From the NCBI RefSeq assembly GCF_030435805.1, contig NC_081296.1:29973745-30037744 (forward strand): 64,000 nucleotides of DNA, given 5' to 3'. Below the pieces are notes generated by a model that saw only the letters and a list, made by a program, of their open reading frames with translations, was not told the origin of the DNA and searched no databases. Position 1 is the stretch's first letter. Each line of letters opens with the position of its first letter. This document shows, one piece after another, positions 47,102 to 58,830 of this stretch. Source of the stretch: Mustela lutreola. Taxonomy: Eukaryota; Chordata; Mammalia; Carnivora; Mustelidae. A program made the position numbers and the translations under genes.

Positions 47102-47351
47102 AATGCAGGGGTCTGTGCCGGGATCAGCATCCCCCGGAGCCTCGCGGCCCTGGAGGGGCGCTGCCGTTGGGAGCTTGAGGCCAAGGATCCCACGGGGATC
47201 CCTGCTCCTGCCCTGGAAAGGCCGTGCACGTCAGGGGCCCCTCGAGGTGTGGAGGCAGCCCACCCGGCCTAGAGACTGAATCCCCTCCCCTCCCCTGGAC
47301 AGCTCCCTGGGAGCCATGCCTTAGGAACCCTTGTCTCCTTGTGTCTTGCAG

Positions 47352-47396
47352 CGGGCCTTGGGCGCCAGGTGGTAGGCGCGGCGTTGGCCACAACAG
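47352..47396 (+). ncRNA. SNHG14: Putative SNHG14 host exon 2, type B copy 1 (45 nt)
   Basis: Acceptor 'ctccttgtgtcttgcag', 45 nt, donor CAG|GTGAGT. Both sites are kept in every complete B monomer. The snoRNA ends about 250 nt before the acceptor, further than the roughly 70 nt usual for intronic C/D snoRNAs. Confidence 0.7.
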
Positions 47397-48527
47397 GTGA
47401 GTGGGAGACTCTGGGCCTGGCGGGAGATGGCAGGCGCCATGGGCGTCGTCCGCGAAGCCAGAGTCACGGCACGGGGCTCTGGCTCCACCACGGAGCTACG
47501 GGTGGAGGCCCCCGTTGTCCACACAGCGTTGGCTGGCGCGTGATCAGGCTCCCTTGAGCCATCCCAGGTGCAGGGAACGCGAACATTGGGCCGCGGGAAC
47601 TGGCCGGGACTGGATCCCGGGGGGATGCCGCCATAGATCCGCGTGGCCCTGAGGCCTCCTTGGACCTCCCTTTGTGTCCTGTGCGCCCGTGAGGAGACGG
47701 GTTCGGGAGACCCTTGGCGTCAGGGACTTCTGTCCCGCTCAGCGAGTGGCGGTTGCTCGAGCCAAGCCCAGCGCATGTTTCTTGGGGCTGGAGCGGGCAG
47801 AGCTCCTGCCCTAGGCACCACACTCCCAAGGACTTTGGGAGCCTGGGAGGCTGCTGAAGTACAGCCCTCGATGTTTGCTTGGGCTGTCGATGGAGCATGG
47901 TTTGGCTGGACGTGGGCAAGAATGGGCGAGCCCCAGGCCACAGCGGGCATTGGGCGAGAGCCTGTCGGGTCAGGCCCCCAGAGGAGGGGCCGCCACGCGG
48001 GGAGACTCTGGACCCTGTTGCAGGGCGGGCATTGGTCCCCTGCCTCCCGCTGGCGGGAGACCGTGACCCGCGACTCCCTCTCCAGACGTGGACCGTCGGG
48101 GCATGTGGGCCAACGTTGGCTGCTAGTGCCAGCGCCCGGATGCAAGGACGGCAGCCGGGCCAATCTGGGGTTGGCGTCTGCCTGGCCATAAGTTCTGGGG
48201 CCGCCCCCGTTGGCTCGGGGCCCGGGAGGCATCGGGGGGGGGGGCACTCGATAACCTAGTGTTCCCGCCCACGTTGTGGGGCCTTTCTTAGCAAGGGGTG
48301 GTTCCCACAGGGGCCCTGATCTCCACAGTTTCTGGAGGCCCAGGGATGTACAGCGGCTCCCCAGGGCCCTTTTCCTTGCTTGCGGCGGCTCCGAGCCTTG
48401 GGTCGTTCGTTCCTCCACCCGCCTGGCCAGCAGCGGCCAGGGATTCGGGCGTGACCGATCGTGGCCGCATGGGGTACGAGCCACAGAGCAGGCCGATCTG
48501 ACAGCTGGCCTCTCCCTCTGTCCTTAG

Positions 48528-48645
48528 ATCCCCGTCCCCCAGGGAGGATCTCGCCTTGACGACCAAGTCTGGCTTCTCCCATCCCCGCCCAAAGGGCCTG
48601 TGTCTCAGATCGCCGGGGCATGGCGCCGTCCCGACCGCTCCCTCG
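48528..48645 (+). ncRNA. SNHG14: Putative host exon 1, type A copy 2
   Basis: Sites as in copy 1; the exon starts ATCCCCG instead of AACCCCG. Confidence 0.73.
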
Positions 48646-48699
48646 GTAAGGAGGGGTTCCGGGTGGGCAGGGACCTCACGCGTCGCCCCCGGCTTGCTT

Positions 48700-48780
48700 G
48701 GGTCAATGATGAGAACTCATATGGTCTCGAAGAGCGATGATGACCTAAAAATCATGCTCAATAGGATTACGCTGAGGCCC
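48700..48780 (+). ncRNA. SNORD115: SNORD115 snoRNA, type A copy 2
   Basis: Identical to type A copy 1 over all 81 nt by eye. Confidence 0.97.
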
Positions 48781-50202
48781 AGTGCAGGGGTCCGTGCGGG
48801 GATCAGCAGCCCCCAGACCCTCGGGGCATTTGAGGGCGCGCTGCTGCAGCTGGGCGCTAGAGGAGAACGAATGCTCGAGCGTCTCCGCGCGTTGGGCCCG
48901 GAGCCCAGGCGCCTCTGCGCGTGCCCACGGGGGTGTTCTGGCACTCAAGCTGGCCCACCGCCCCAATCCCCTTCCCAGGACAGCTCCCCGGGAGCCAGGG
49001 CTTCGCCATCCTCGTCTCCTCGTGTCCTTCGGCGGGCCTGGCCGGCTAGGTCCTCGGTGTGTCGACATGCAGCAGAGGTGAGCGGAAGCCTTGGGCTCGG
49101 AGGGAGGCCCGAGACGCCTTGGGAAGCGGGTAGCCCAGCAGTGACTCTGCAGCTGGCCGTGGGCTTGGGGTGGCGGTCCTCGTGGTCCAGACGTCGTGGG
49201 CCACCCCGGGAGCGGGTGCCCTTGAGCCATCCCAGGGGCAGGGAACGCGAGCGTGGGGCCGGGTGGTTGGCAAGACCCGGAAAGCGTAGAGTGGCCGCCA
49301 TAGGATCAGGGGACCCTGAGGCCCCCTGATCCATCTGGGCGTGTCTCGTGGGCCTACGAACGTAGTGGACGTGAGACTTGTGGTCTCAGAAGCTTCTGTG
49401 ATCTTCTGCCACGGGGTGTTGCTCGAGGCCCGGGACTTGGCTTGTTTCCGCGGGCTGACGATGCCTGAGCTCCCGCCCCACAGCGCAGACGCCCAAGGCG
49501 TTGGTGACCCCACCAGGCTGCTTGCGAAGAGCGCAAGAGGATTCCTTGTGCTCGCGAGACAGCCGGGTTCCACGGGGCTACGGGGCGGAATCTGCGAGGG
49601 CCAGGCCCTTGCAGCCATTGGGTCGGAGCCTCTCTCCGGAGGCTCTCAAGCACCGGGGACCGGGTCCTGACGAAGCGGCGCTGCACGGCGAGAGTCGGGT
49701 ACCTCGCCCAGGGCAGCCGGTGGGTGGTGTGCCTGGCCGTATTGGTGGACAGCGACCTGGCATTCCGAGCTCGGCCCTGGGGCAGCCGTGGGCCCGAGCC
49801 ACCTTGAGCTTCCAGGGTAGGGGCTCCGATCCTTGGCTCCCAGGTGGGACCATGGGTGGGTGGGCGGCGTCCTGGCCACAAGTCCCTGACCGCCCCCCTC
49901 GGCTCCCGAGCAAGGGAGACAGCGGGGACACGTCAAAACCCTGTGCTCCGTGCCATGTTCACGGACCGTTCTGCCGACGGTGGTGCTGACACAGGGACCT
50001 AGATCTCCCTTGTTTGGTGATGCCCTGGTAAGGGCAGCTGGGGCCCTGGGCCCTGCTCCGTCGTCTCGCACATCAGCCATGCGTCGGTCGGCCGTATGCC
50101 CGGACCACACCGGCCAAGACGTTGGGAAAGGTAGCACTCGGCCGTCCGGCCGGTGCCCCGGACCAGGGCTTTTGGACAGCTGGTCTCTCCGTCTCTCCTC
50201 AG

Positions 50203-50320
50203 AACCGCATCCACAAGCGGGGAGAACGCCCGCACCAGCTCGTCTTGCCTGGCCCGGCCCTGCCCACAGGTCCAATGTCTCAGGACCCCGGCCCATGGCG
50301 CAGTCCGCCACGCAGCCCCG
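50203..50320 (+). ncRNA. SNHG14: Putative host exon 1, type B copy 2
   Basis: Both splice sites intact, 118 nt. Confidence 0.73.
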
Positions 50321-50372
50321 GTAAGCAGGTTCTGGGGGCGACGCGACCGCACGCATCGCCGCCAACCTGCTT

Positions 50373-50453
50373 GGGTCAATGATGACAACTCAAATGGTCT
50401 CGAAGAGCGGTGATGACCTAAAAATCATGCTCAATAGGATTACGCTGAGGCCC
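50373..50453 (+). ncRNA. SNORD115: SNORD115 snoRNA, type B copy 2
   Basis: Identical to type B copy 1 by eye; guide, boxes and stem intact. Confidence 0.97.
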
Positions 50454-50703
50454 AATGCAGGCGTCTGTGCCGGGATCAGCATCCCCCGGAGCCTCGGTGC
50501 CCTGGAGGGGCGCTGCCGTTGGGAGCTTGAGGCCAAGGATCCCCCGGGGATCCCTGCTCCTGCCCTGGAAAGCCCGTGCACGTCAGGGGCCCCTCGAGGT
50601 GTGGAGGCAGCCCACCCGGCCTAGAGACTGAATCCCCTCCCCTCCCCTGGACAGCTCCCTGGGAGCCATGCCTTAGGAACCCTTGTCTCCTTGTGTCTTG
50701 CAG

Positions 50704-50748
50704 CGGGCCTTGGGCGCCAGGTGGTAGGCGCGGCGTTGGCCACGACAG
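50704..50748 (+). ncRNA. SNHG14: Putative host exon 2, type B copy 2
   Basis: 45 nt with TTGCAG acceptor and GTGAGT donor. Confidence 0.7.
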
Positions 50749-51878
50749 GTGAGTGGGAGACTCTGGGCCTGGCGGGAGATGGCAGGCGCCATGGGCGTAG
50801 TCCGCGAAGCCAGAGTCACGGCACGGGGCTCTGGCTCCACCACTGAGCTACGGGTGGAGGCCCCCGTTGTCCACACAGCGTTGGCTGGCGCGTGATCAGG
50901 CTCCCTTGAGCCATCCCAGGTGCAGGGAACGCGAACGTTGGGCCGCGGGAACTGGCCGGGACTGGATCCCGGGGGGATGCCGCCATAGATCCGCGTGGCC
51001 CTGAGGCCTCCTTGGACCTCCCTTTGTGTCCTGTGCGCCCGTGAGGAGACGGGTTCGGGAGACCCTTGGCGTCAGGGACTTCTGTCCCCCTCAGCGAGTG
51101 GCGGTTGCTCGAGCCAACCCCAGCGCATGTTTCTTGGGGCGGGAGCGGGCAGAGCTCCTGCCCTAGGCACCAGACTCCCAAGGACTCTGGGAGCCTGGGA
51201 GGCTGCTGAAGTACAGCCCTCGATGTTTGCTTGGGCTGCCGATGGAGCATGGTTTGGCTGGACGTGGGCAAGAATGGGCGAGCCCCAGGCCACAGCGGGC
51301 ATTGGGCGAGAGCCTGTCGGGTCAGGCCCTCAGAGGAGGGGCCGCCACGCGGGGAGACTCTGGACCCTGTTGCAGGGCGGGCATTGGTCCCCTGCCTCCC
51401 GCTGGCGGGAGACCGTGACCCGCGACTCCCTCTCCAGACGTGGTCCGTCGGGGCATGTGGGCCAACGTTGGCTGCTCGTGCCAGCGCCCGGATGCACGGA
51501 CGGCAGCCGGGCCAATCTGGGGTTGGCGTCTGCCTGGCCATAAGTTCTGGGGCCGCCCCCGTTGGCTCGGGGCCCCGGAGTCATCGGGCGGGGGGCACTC
51601 GATAACCTAGTGTTCCCGCCCACGTTGTGGGGCCTTTCTTAGCAAGGGGTGGTTCCCACAGGGGCCCTGATCTCCACAGTTTCTGGAGGCCCAGGGATGT
51701 ACAGCGGCTCCCCAGGGCCCTTTTCCTTGCTTGCGGCGGCTCCGAGCCTTGGGTCGTTCGTTCCTCCACCCGGCTGGCCAGCAGCGGCCAGGGCTTCGGG
51801 CGTGAACGATCGTGGCCGCATGGGGCACGAGCCACAGAGCAGGCCGTTCTGACAGCTGGCCTCTCCCTCTGTCCTTAG

Positions 51879-51996
51879 AACCCCGTCCCCCAGGGAGGAT
51901 CTCGCCTGGACGACCAAGTCTGGCTTCTCCCAGCCCCGCCCAAAGGGCCCGTGTCTCGGATCGCCGGGGCATGGCGCCGTCCCGACCGCTCCCTCG
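51879..51996 (+). ncRNA. SNHG14: Putative host exon 1, type A copy 3
   Basis: Both splice sites intact. The pre-exon block carries GTGAACGATC (51801 area), a variant shared only with A copy 6. Confidence 0.73.
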
Positions 51997-52050
51997 GTAA
52001 GGAGGGGTTCTGGGTGGGCAGGGACCTCACGCGTCGCCCCCGGCTTGCTT

Positions 52051-52131
52051 GGGTCAATGATGAGAACTCATATGGTCTCGAAGAGCGATGATGACCTAAA
52101 AATCATGCTCAATAGGATTACGCTGAGGCCC
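52051..52131 (+). ncRNA. SNORD115: SNORD115 snoRNA, type A copy 3
   Basis: Guide, boxes C, C', D and stem as in type A copy 1. Confidence 0.97.
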
Positions 52132-53553
52132 AGTGCAGGGGACCGTGCGGGGATCAGCAGCCCCCAGACCCTCAGGGCATTTGAGGGCGCGCTGCTGCAG
52201 TTGGGCGCTAGAGGAGAACGAACGCTCGAGCGTCTCCGCGCGTTGGGCCCGGAGCCCAGGCGCCTCTGCGCGTGCCCACGGGGGTGTTCTGGCACTCAAG
52301 CTGGCCCACCGTCCCAATCCCCTTCCCAGGACAGCTCCCCGGGAGCCAGGGCTTCGCCATCCTCGTCTCCTCGTGTCCTTCGGCGGGCCTGGCCGGCTAG
52401 GTCCTCGGTGTGTCGACATGCAGCAGAGGTGAGCGGAAGCCTTGGGCTCGGAGGGAGGCCCGAGACGCCTTGGGAAGCGGGTAGCCCAGCAGTGACTCTG
52501 CAGCAGGCCGTGGGCTTGGGGTGGCGGTCCTCGTGGTACAGACGTCGTGGGCCACCCCGGGAGCGGGTGCCCTTGAGCCATCCCAGGGGCAGGGAACGCG
52601 AGCGTGGTGCCGGGTGGCTGGCAAGACCCGGAAAGCGCAGAGTGGCCGCCATAGGATCAGGGGACCCTGAGGCCCCCTGATCCATCTGGGCGTGTCTCGT
52701 GGGCCTACGAACGTAGTGGACGTGAGACTTGTGGTCTCAGAAGCTTCTGTGATCTTCTGCCACGGGGTGTTGCTCGAGGCCCGGGACTTGGCTTGTTTCC
52801 GCGGGCTGACGAGGCCTGAGCTCCTGCCCCACAGCGCAGACGCCCAAGGCGTTGGAGACCCCACCAGGCTGCTTGCGAAGAGCGCAAGAGGATACCTTGT
52901 GCTCGCGACACAGCCGGGTTCCACAGGGCTACGGGGCGGAATCTGCGAGTGCCAGGCCCTTGCAGCCATTGGGTCGGAGCCTCTCTCCGGAGGCTCTCAA
53001 GCACCGGGGACCGGGTCCTGACGAAGCGGCGCTGCACGGCGAGAGTCGGGTACCTCGCCCAGGGCAGCCGGTGGGTGGTGTGCCTGGCCGTAGTGGTGGA
53101 CAGCGACCTGGAATTCCGAGCTCGGCCCTGGGGCAGCCGTGGGCCCGAGCCACCTTGGGCTTCCAGGGTAGGGGCTCCGATCCTTGGCTCCCAGGTGGGA
53201 CCATGGGTGGGTGGGCGGCGTCCTGGCCACAAGTCCCTGACCGCCCCCCTCGGCTCCCGTGCAAGGGAGACAGCGGAGACACGTCAAAACCCTGTGCTCC
53301 GTGCCATGTTCACGGACCGTTCTGCCAACGGTGGTGCTGACACAGGGGCCTAGATAACCCTTGTTTGGGGAATCCCTGGTAAGGGCAGCTGGGGCCCTGG
53401 GCCCTGCTCCGTCGTCTCGCACATCAGCCATGCGTGGGTCGGCCGTATGCCCGGCCCCCACCGGCCAGGACGTTGGGAAAGGTAGCCCTCGGCCGTCCCG
53501 CCGGTGCCCCGGACCAGGGCTTTTGGACAGCTGGTCTCTCCGTCTCTCCTCAG

Positions 53554-53671
53554 AACCGCATCCACAAGCGGGGAGATCGCCCGCACCAGCTCGTCTTGCC
53601 CGGCCCGGCCCTGCCCACAGGTCCAATGTCTCAGGACCCCGGCCCATGGCGCAGTCCTCGACGCAGCCCCG
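53554..53671 (+). ncRNA. SNHG14: Putative host exon 1, type B copy 3
   Basis: Both splice sites intact; a few private substitutions inside (GGGAGATCGCC; GTCCTCGACG near the donor). Confidence 0.72.
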
Positions 53672-53723
53672 GTAAGCAGGTTCTGGGGGCGACGCGACCG
53701 CACGCATCGCCGCCAACCTGCTT

Positions 53724-53804
53724 GGGTCAATGATGACAACTCAAATGGTCTCGAAGTGCGGTGATGACCTAAAAATCATGCTCAATAGGATTACGCTGAG
53801 GCCC
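53724..53804 (+). ncRNA. SNORD115: SNORD115 snoRNA, type B copy 3
   Basis: One private change before C' (AAGTGCGG for AAGAGCGG); guide and boxes intact. Confidence 0.96.
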
Positions 53805-54054
53805 AATGCAGGCGTCTGTGCCGGGATCAGTATCCCCCGGAGCCTCGGGGCCCTGGAGGGGCGCTGCCGTTGGGAGCTTGAGGCCAAGGATCCCCCGGGG
53901 ATCCCTGCTCCTGCCCTGGAAAGCCCGTGCACGTCAGGGGCCCCTCGAGGTGTGGAGGCAGCCCACCCGGCCTAGAGACTGAATCCCCTCCCCTCCCCTG
54001 GACAGCTCCCTGGGAGCCATGCCTTAGGAACCCTTGTCTCCTTGTGTCTTGCAG

Positions 54055-54099
54055 CGGGCCTTGGGCGCCAGGTGGTAGGCGCGGCGTTGGCCACGACAG
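54055..54099 (+). ncRNA. SNHG14: Putative host exon 2, type B copy 3
   Basis: 45 nt with intact acceptor and donor. Confidence 0.7.
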
Positions 54100-55230
54100 G
54101 TGAGTGGGAGACTCTGGGCCTGGCGGGAGATGGCAGGCGCCATGGGCGTCGTCCGCGAAGCCAGAGTCACGGCACGGGGCTCTGGCTCCACCACTGAGCT
54201 ACGGGTGGAGGCCCCCGTTGTCCACACAGCGTTGGCTGGCGCGTGATCAGGCTCCCTTGAGCCATCCCAGGTGCAGGGAACGCGAACGTTGGGCCGCGGG
54301 AACTGGCCGGGACTGGATCCCGGGGGGATGCCGCCATAGATCCGCGTGGCCCTGAGGCCTCCTTGGACCTCCCTTTGTGTCCTGTGCGCCCGTGAGGAGA
54401 CGGGTTCGGGAGACCCTTGGCGTCAGGGACTTCTGTCCCCCTCAGCGAGTGGCGGTTGCTCGAGCCAACCCCAGCGCATGTTTCTTGGGGCTGGAGCGGG
54501 CAGAGCTCCTGCCCTAGGCACCAGACTCCCAAGGACTTTGGGAGCCTGGGAGGCTGCTGAAGTACAGCCCTCGATGTTTGCTTGGGCTGCCGATGGAGCA
54601 TGGTTTGGCTGGACGTGGGCAAGAATGGGCGAGCCCCAGGCCACAGCGGGCATTGGGCGAGAGCCTGTCGGGCCAGCCCCCAGAGGAGGGGCCGCCACGC
54701 GGGGAGACTCCGGACCCTGTTGCAGGGCGGGCATTGGTCCCCTGCCTCCCGCTGGCGGGAGACCGTGACCCGCGACTCCCTCTCCAGACGTGGACCGTCG
54801 GGGCATGTGGGCCAACGTTGGCTGCTCGTGCCAGCGCCCGGATGCACGGACGGCAGCCGGGCCAATCTGGGGTTGGCGTCTGCCTGGCCATAAGTTCTGG
54901 GGCCGCCCCCGGTGGCTCGGGGCCCGGGAGGCATCGGGGGGGGGGGTAACTCGATAACCTAGTGTTCCCGCCCACGTTGTGGGGCCTTTCTTAGCAAGGG
55001 GTGGTTCCCACAGGGGCCCTGATCTCCACAGTTTCTGGAGGCCCAGGGATGTACAGCGGCTCCCCAGGGCCCTTTTCCTTGCTTGCGGCGGCTCCGAGCC
55101 TTGGGTCGTTCGTTCCTCCACCCGCCTGGCCAGCAGCGGCCAGGGCTTCGGGCGTGACCGATCGTGGCCGCATGGGGCACGAGCCACAGAGCAGGCCGTT
55201 CTGACAGCTGGCCTCTCCCTCTGTCCTTAG

Positions 55231-55348
55231 AACCCCGTCCCCCAGGGAGGATCTCGCCTGGACGACCAAGTCTGGCTTCTCCCAGCCCCGCCCAAAGGGC
55301 CCGAGTCTCGGATCGCCGGGGCATGGCGCCGTCCCGACCGCTCCCTCG
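55231..55348 (+). ncRNA. SNHG14: Putative host exon 1, type A copy 4
   Basis: Both splice sites intact; CCCGAGTCTCGG replaces CCCGTGTCTCGG. Confidence 0.72.
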
Positions 55349-55402
55349 GTAAGGAGGGGTTCCGGGTGGGCAGGGACCTCACGAGTCGCCCCCGGCTTGC
55401 TT

Positions 55403-55483
55403 GGGTCAATGATGAGAACTCATATGGTCTCGAAGAGCGATGATGACCTAAAAATCATGCTCAATAGGATTACGCTGAGGCCC
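55403..55483 (+). ncRNA. SNORD115: SNORD115 snoRNA, type A copy 4
   Basis: snoRNA intact. In this monomer the exon 2 donor has also lost its GT (GAGGGGAGC), a change shared with A copy 6. Confidence 0.96.
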
Positions 55484-56903
55484 AGTGCAGGGGACCGTGC
55501 GGGGATCAGCAGCCCCCAGACCCTCAGGGCATTTAGGGCGCGCTGCTGCAGTTGGGCGCTAGAGGAGAACGAACGCTCGAGCGTCTCCGCGCGTTGGGCC
55601 CGGAGCCCAGGCGCCTCTGCGCGTGCCCACGGGGGTGTTCTGGCACTCAAGCTGGCCCACCGCCCCAATCCCCTTCCCAGGACAGTTCCCCGGGAGCCAG
55701 GGCTTCGCCATCCTCGTCTCCTCGTGTCCTTCGGCGGGCCTGGCCGGCTAGGTCCTCGGTGTGTCGACATACAGCAGAGGGGAGCGGAAGCCTTGGGCTC
55801 GGAGGGAGGCCCGAGACGCCTTGGGAAGCGGGTAGCCCAGCAGTGACTCTGCAGCAGGCCGTGGGCGTGGGGTGGCGGTCCTCGTGGTCCAGACGTCGTG
55901 GGCCACCCCGGGAGCGGGTGCCCTTGAGCCATCCCAGGGGCAGGGAACGCGAGCGTGGGGCCGGGTGGCTGGCAATACCCGGAAAGCGCAGAGTGGCTGC
56001 CATAGGATCAGGGGACCCTGAGGTCCCCTGATCCATCTGGGTGTGTCTCGTGGGCCTATGAACGTAGTGGACGTGAGACTAGTGGTCTCAGAAGCTTCTG
56101 TGCTCTTCTGCCACGGGGTGTTGCTCGAGGCCCGGGACTTGGCTTGTTTCCGCGGGCTGACGAGGCCTGAGCTCCCGCCCCACAGCGCAGACGCCCAAGG
56201 CGTTGGAGACCCCACCAGGCTGCTTGCAAAGTGCGCAAGAGGATTCCTTCTTCTCGCGAGACAGCCGGGTTCCACGGGGCTACGGGGCGGAATCTGCGAG
56301 GGCCAGGCCCTTGCAGCCATTGGGTCGGAGCCTCTCTCCAGAGGCTCTCAAGCACCGGGGACCGGGTCCAGACGAAGCGGCGCTGCACGGCGAGAGTCGG
56401 GTACCTCGCCCAGGGCAGCCGGTGGGTGGTGTGCCTGGCCGTAGTGGTGGACAGCGACCTGGCATTCCGAGCTCGGCCCTGGGGCAGCCGTGGGCCAGAG
56501 CCACCTTGGGCTTCCAGGGTAGGGGCTCCGATCCTTGGCTCCCAGGTGGGACCATGGGTGGGTGGGCGGCGTCCTGGCCACAAGTCCCTCACCGCCCCCC
56601 TCGGCTCCCGTGCAAGGGAGACAGCGGGGACACGTCAAAACCCTGTGCTCCGTGCCATGTTCACGGACCGTTCTGCCGACGGTGGTGCTGACACAGGGGC
56701 CTAGATCTCCCTTGTTTGGGGATGCCCTGGTAAGGGCAGCTGGGGCCCTGGCCCTGCTGCGTCGTCTCGCACATCAGCCATGCATGGGTCGGCCGTATGC
56801 CCGGACCACACCGGCCAGGACGTTGGGAAAGGTAGCCCTCGGCCGTCCGGCCGGTGCCCCGGACCTGGGCTTTTGGACAGCTGGTCTCTACGTCTCTCCT
56901 CAG

Positions 56904-57021
56904 AACCGCATCCACAAGCGGGGAGAACGCCCGCACCAGCTCGTCTTGCCTGGCCCGGCCCTGCCCACAGGTCCAATGTCTCAGGACCCCGGCCCATGGC
57001 GCAGTCCGCCACGCAGCCGCG
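56904..57021 (+). ncRNA. SNHG14: Putative host exon 1, type B copy 4
   Basis: Both splice sites intact; the last exon bases are CCGCG instead of CCCCG. Confidence 0.72.
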
Positions 57022-57073
57022 GTAAGCAGGTTCTGGGGGCGACGCGACCGCACGCATCGCCGCCAACCTGCTT

Positions 57074-57154
57074 GGGTCCATGATGACAACTCAAATGGTC
57101 TCGAAGAGCGGTGATGACCTAAAAATCATGCTCAATAGGATTACGCTGAGGCTT
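57074..57154 (+). ncRNA. SNORD115: SNORD115 snoRNA, type B copy 4 (weakened stem)
   Basis: Guide and all boxes intact. The 3' end is GGCTT instead of GGCCC, so the terminal stem with GGGTC keeps pairing only through two extra G-U pairs, and the base before box C is changed (TCCATGATGA). Processing may be less efficient; this is inference. Confidence 0.93.
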
Positions 57155-57404
57155 AATGCAGGCGTCTGTGCCGGGATCTGCATCCCCAGGAGCCTCGGGG
57201 CCCTGGAGGGGCGCTGCCGTTGGGAGCTTGAGGCCAAGGATCCCCCGGGGATCCCTGCTCCTGCCCTGGAAAGCCCGTGCACGTCAGGGGCCCCTCGAGG
57301 TGTGGAGGCAGCCCACCCGGCCTAGAGACTGAATCCCCTCCCCTCCCCTGGACAGCTCCCTGGGAGCCATGCCTTAGGAACCCTTGTCTCCTTGTGTCTT
57401 GCAG

Positions 57405-57449
57405 CAGGCCTTGGGCGCCAGGTGGTAGGCGCGGCGTTGGCCACGACAG
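57405..57449 (+). ncRNA. SNHG14: Putative host exon 2, type B copy 4
   Basis: 45 nt, both sites intact; starts CAGGCC as in the edge monomer at 42451. Confidence 0.7.
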
Positions 57450-58578
57450 GTGAGTGGGAGACTCTGGGCCTGGCGGGAGTTGGCAGGCGCCATGTGCGTC
57501 GTCCGCGAAGCCAGAGTCACGGCACGGGGCTCTGGCTCCACCACTGAGCTACGGGTGGAGGCCCCCGTTGTCCACACAGCGTTGGCTGGCGCGTGATCAG
57601 GCTCCCTTGAGCCATCCCAGGTGCAGGGAACGCGAACGTTGGGCCGCGGGAACTGGCCGGGACTGGATCCCGGTTGGATGCCGCCATAGATCCGCGTGGC
57701 CCTGAGGCCTCCTTGGACATCCCTTTGTGTCCTGTGCGCCCGTGAGGAGACGGGTTCGGGAGACCCTTGGCGTCAGGGACTTCTGTCCCCCTCAGCGAGT
57801 GGCGGTTGCTCGAGCCAACCCCAGCGCATGTTTCTTGGGGCTGGAGCGGGCAGAGCTCCTGCCCTAGGCACCAGACTCCCAAGGACTTTGGGAGCCTGGG
57901 AGGCTGCTGAAGTAGAGCCCTCGATGTTTTCTTGGGCTGCCGATGGAGCATGGTTTGGCTCGACGTGGGCAAGAATGTGCGAGCCCCAGGCCACAGCGGG
58001 CATTGGGCGAGAGCTTGTCGGGCCAGGCCCCCAGAGGAGGGGCCGCCACGCGGGGAGACTCCGGACCCTGTTGCAGGGCGGGCATTGGTCCCCTGCCTCC
58101 CGCTGGCGGGAGACCGTGACTCGAACTCCCTCTCCAGACTCGGACCGTCGGGGCATGGGGGCCAACGTTGGCTGCGAGTGCCAGCGCCCGGAAGCACGGA
58201 CGGCAGCCGGGCCAATCTGGGGTTGGCGTCTGCCTGGCCATAAGTTCTGGGGCCGCCCCCGTTTGCTCGGGGCCCGGGAGGCATCGGGACGGGGGCACTC
58301 GATAACCTAGTGTTCCCGCCCACGTTGTGGGGCCTTTCTTAGCAAGGGGTGGTTCCCACAGGGGCCCTGATCTCCACAGTTTCTGGAGGCCCAGGGACGT
58401 ACAGCGGCTCCCCAGGGCCCTTTTCCTTGCTTGCGGCGGCTCCGAGCCTTGGGTCGTTCGTTCCTCCACCCGCCTGGCCAGCAGCGGCCAGGGCTTCGGG
58501 CGTGACCGATCGTGGCCGCATGGGGCACGAGCCACAGAGCAGGCCGTTCTGACAGCTGGCCTCTCCCTCTGTCCTTAG

Positions 58579-58696
58579 AACCCCGTCCCCCAGGGAGGAT
58601 CTCGCCTTGACGACCAAGTCTGGCTTCTCCCAGCCCCGCCCAAAGGGCCCGTGTCTCGGATCGCCGGGGCATGGCGCCGTCCCGACCGCTCCCTCG
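58579..58696 (+). ncRNA. SNHG14: Putative host exon 1, type A copy 5
   Basis: Both splice sites intact; CGCCTTGACG as in A copy 2. Confidence 0.73.
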
Positions 58697-58750
58697 GTAA
58701 GGAGGGGTTCCGGGTGGGCAGGGACCTCACGCGTCGCCCCCGGCTTGCTT

Positions 58751-58830
58751 GGGTCAATGATGAGAACTCATATGTTCTCGAAGAGCGATGATGACTTAAA
58801 ATCATGCTCAATAGGATTACGCTGAAGCCC
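58751..58830 (+). ncRNA. SNORD115: SNORD115 snoRNA, type A copy 5 (most diverged core copy)
   Basis: 80 nt: one A is missing from the A-tract between C' and the guide, TATGTTCTCG replaces TATGGTCTCG, and the base after box D is A (CTGAAGCCC), which unpairs the innermost stem pair. Guide and boxes C and D are unchanged. Confidence 0.94.
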
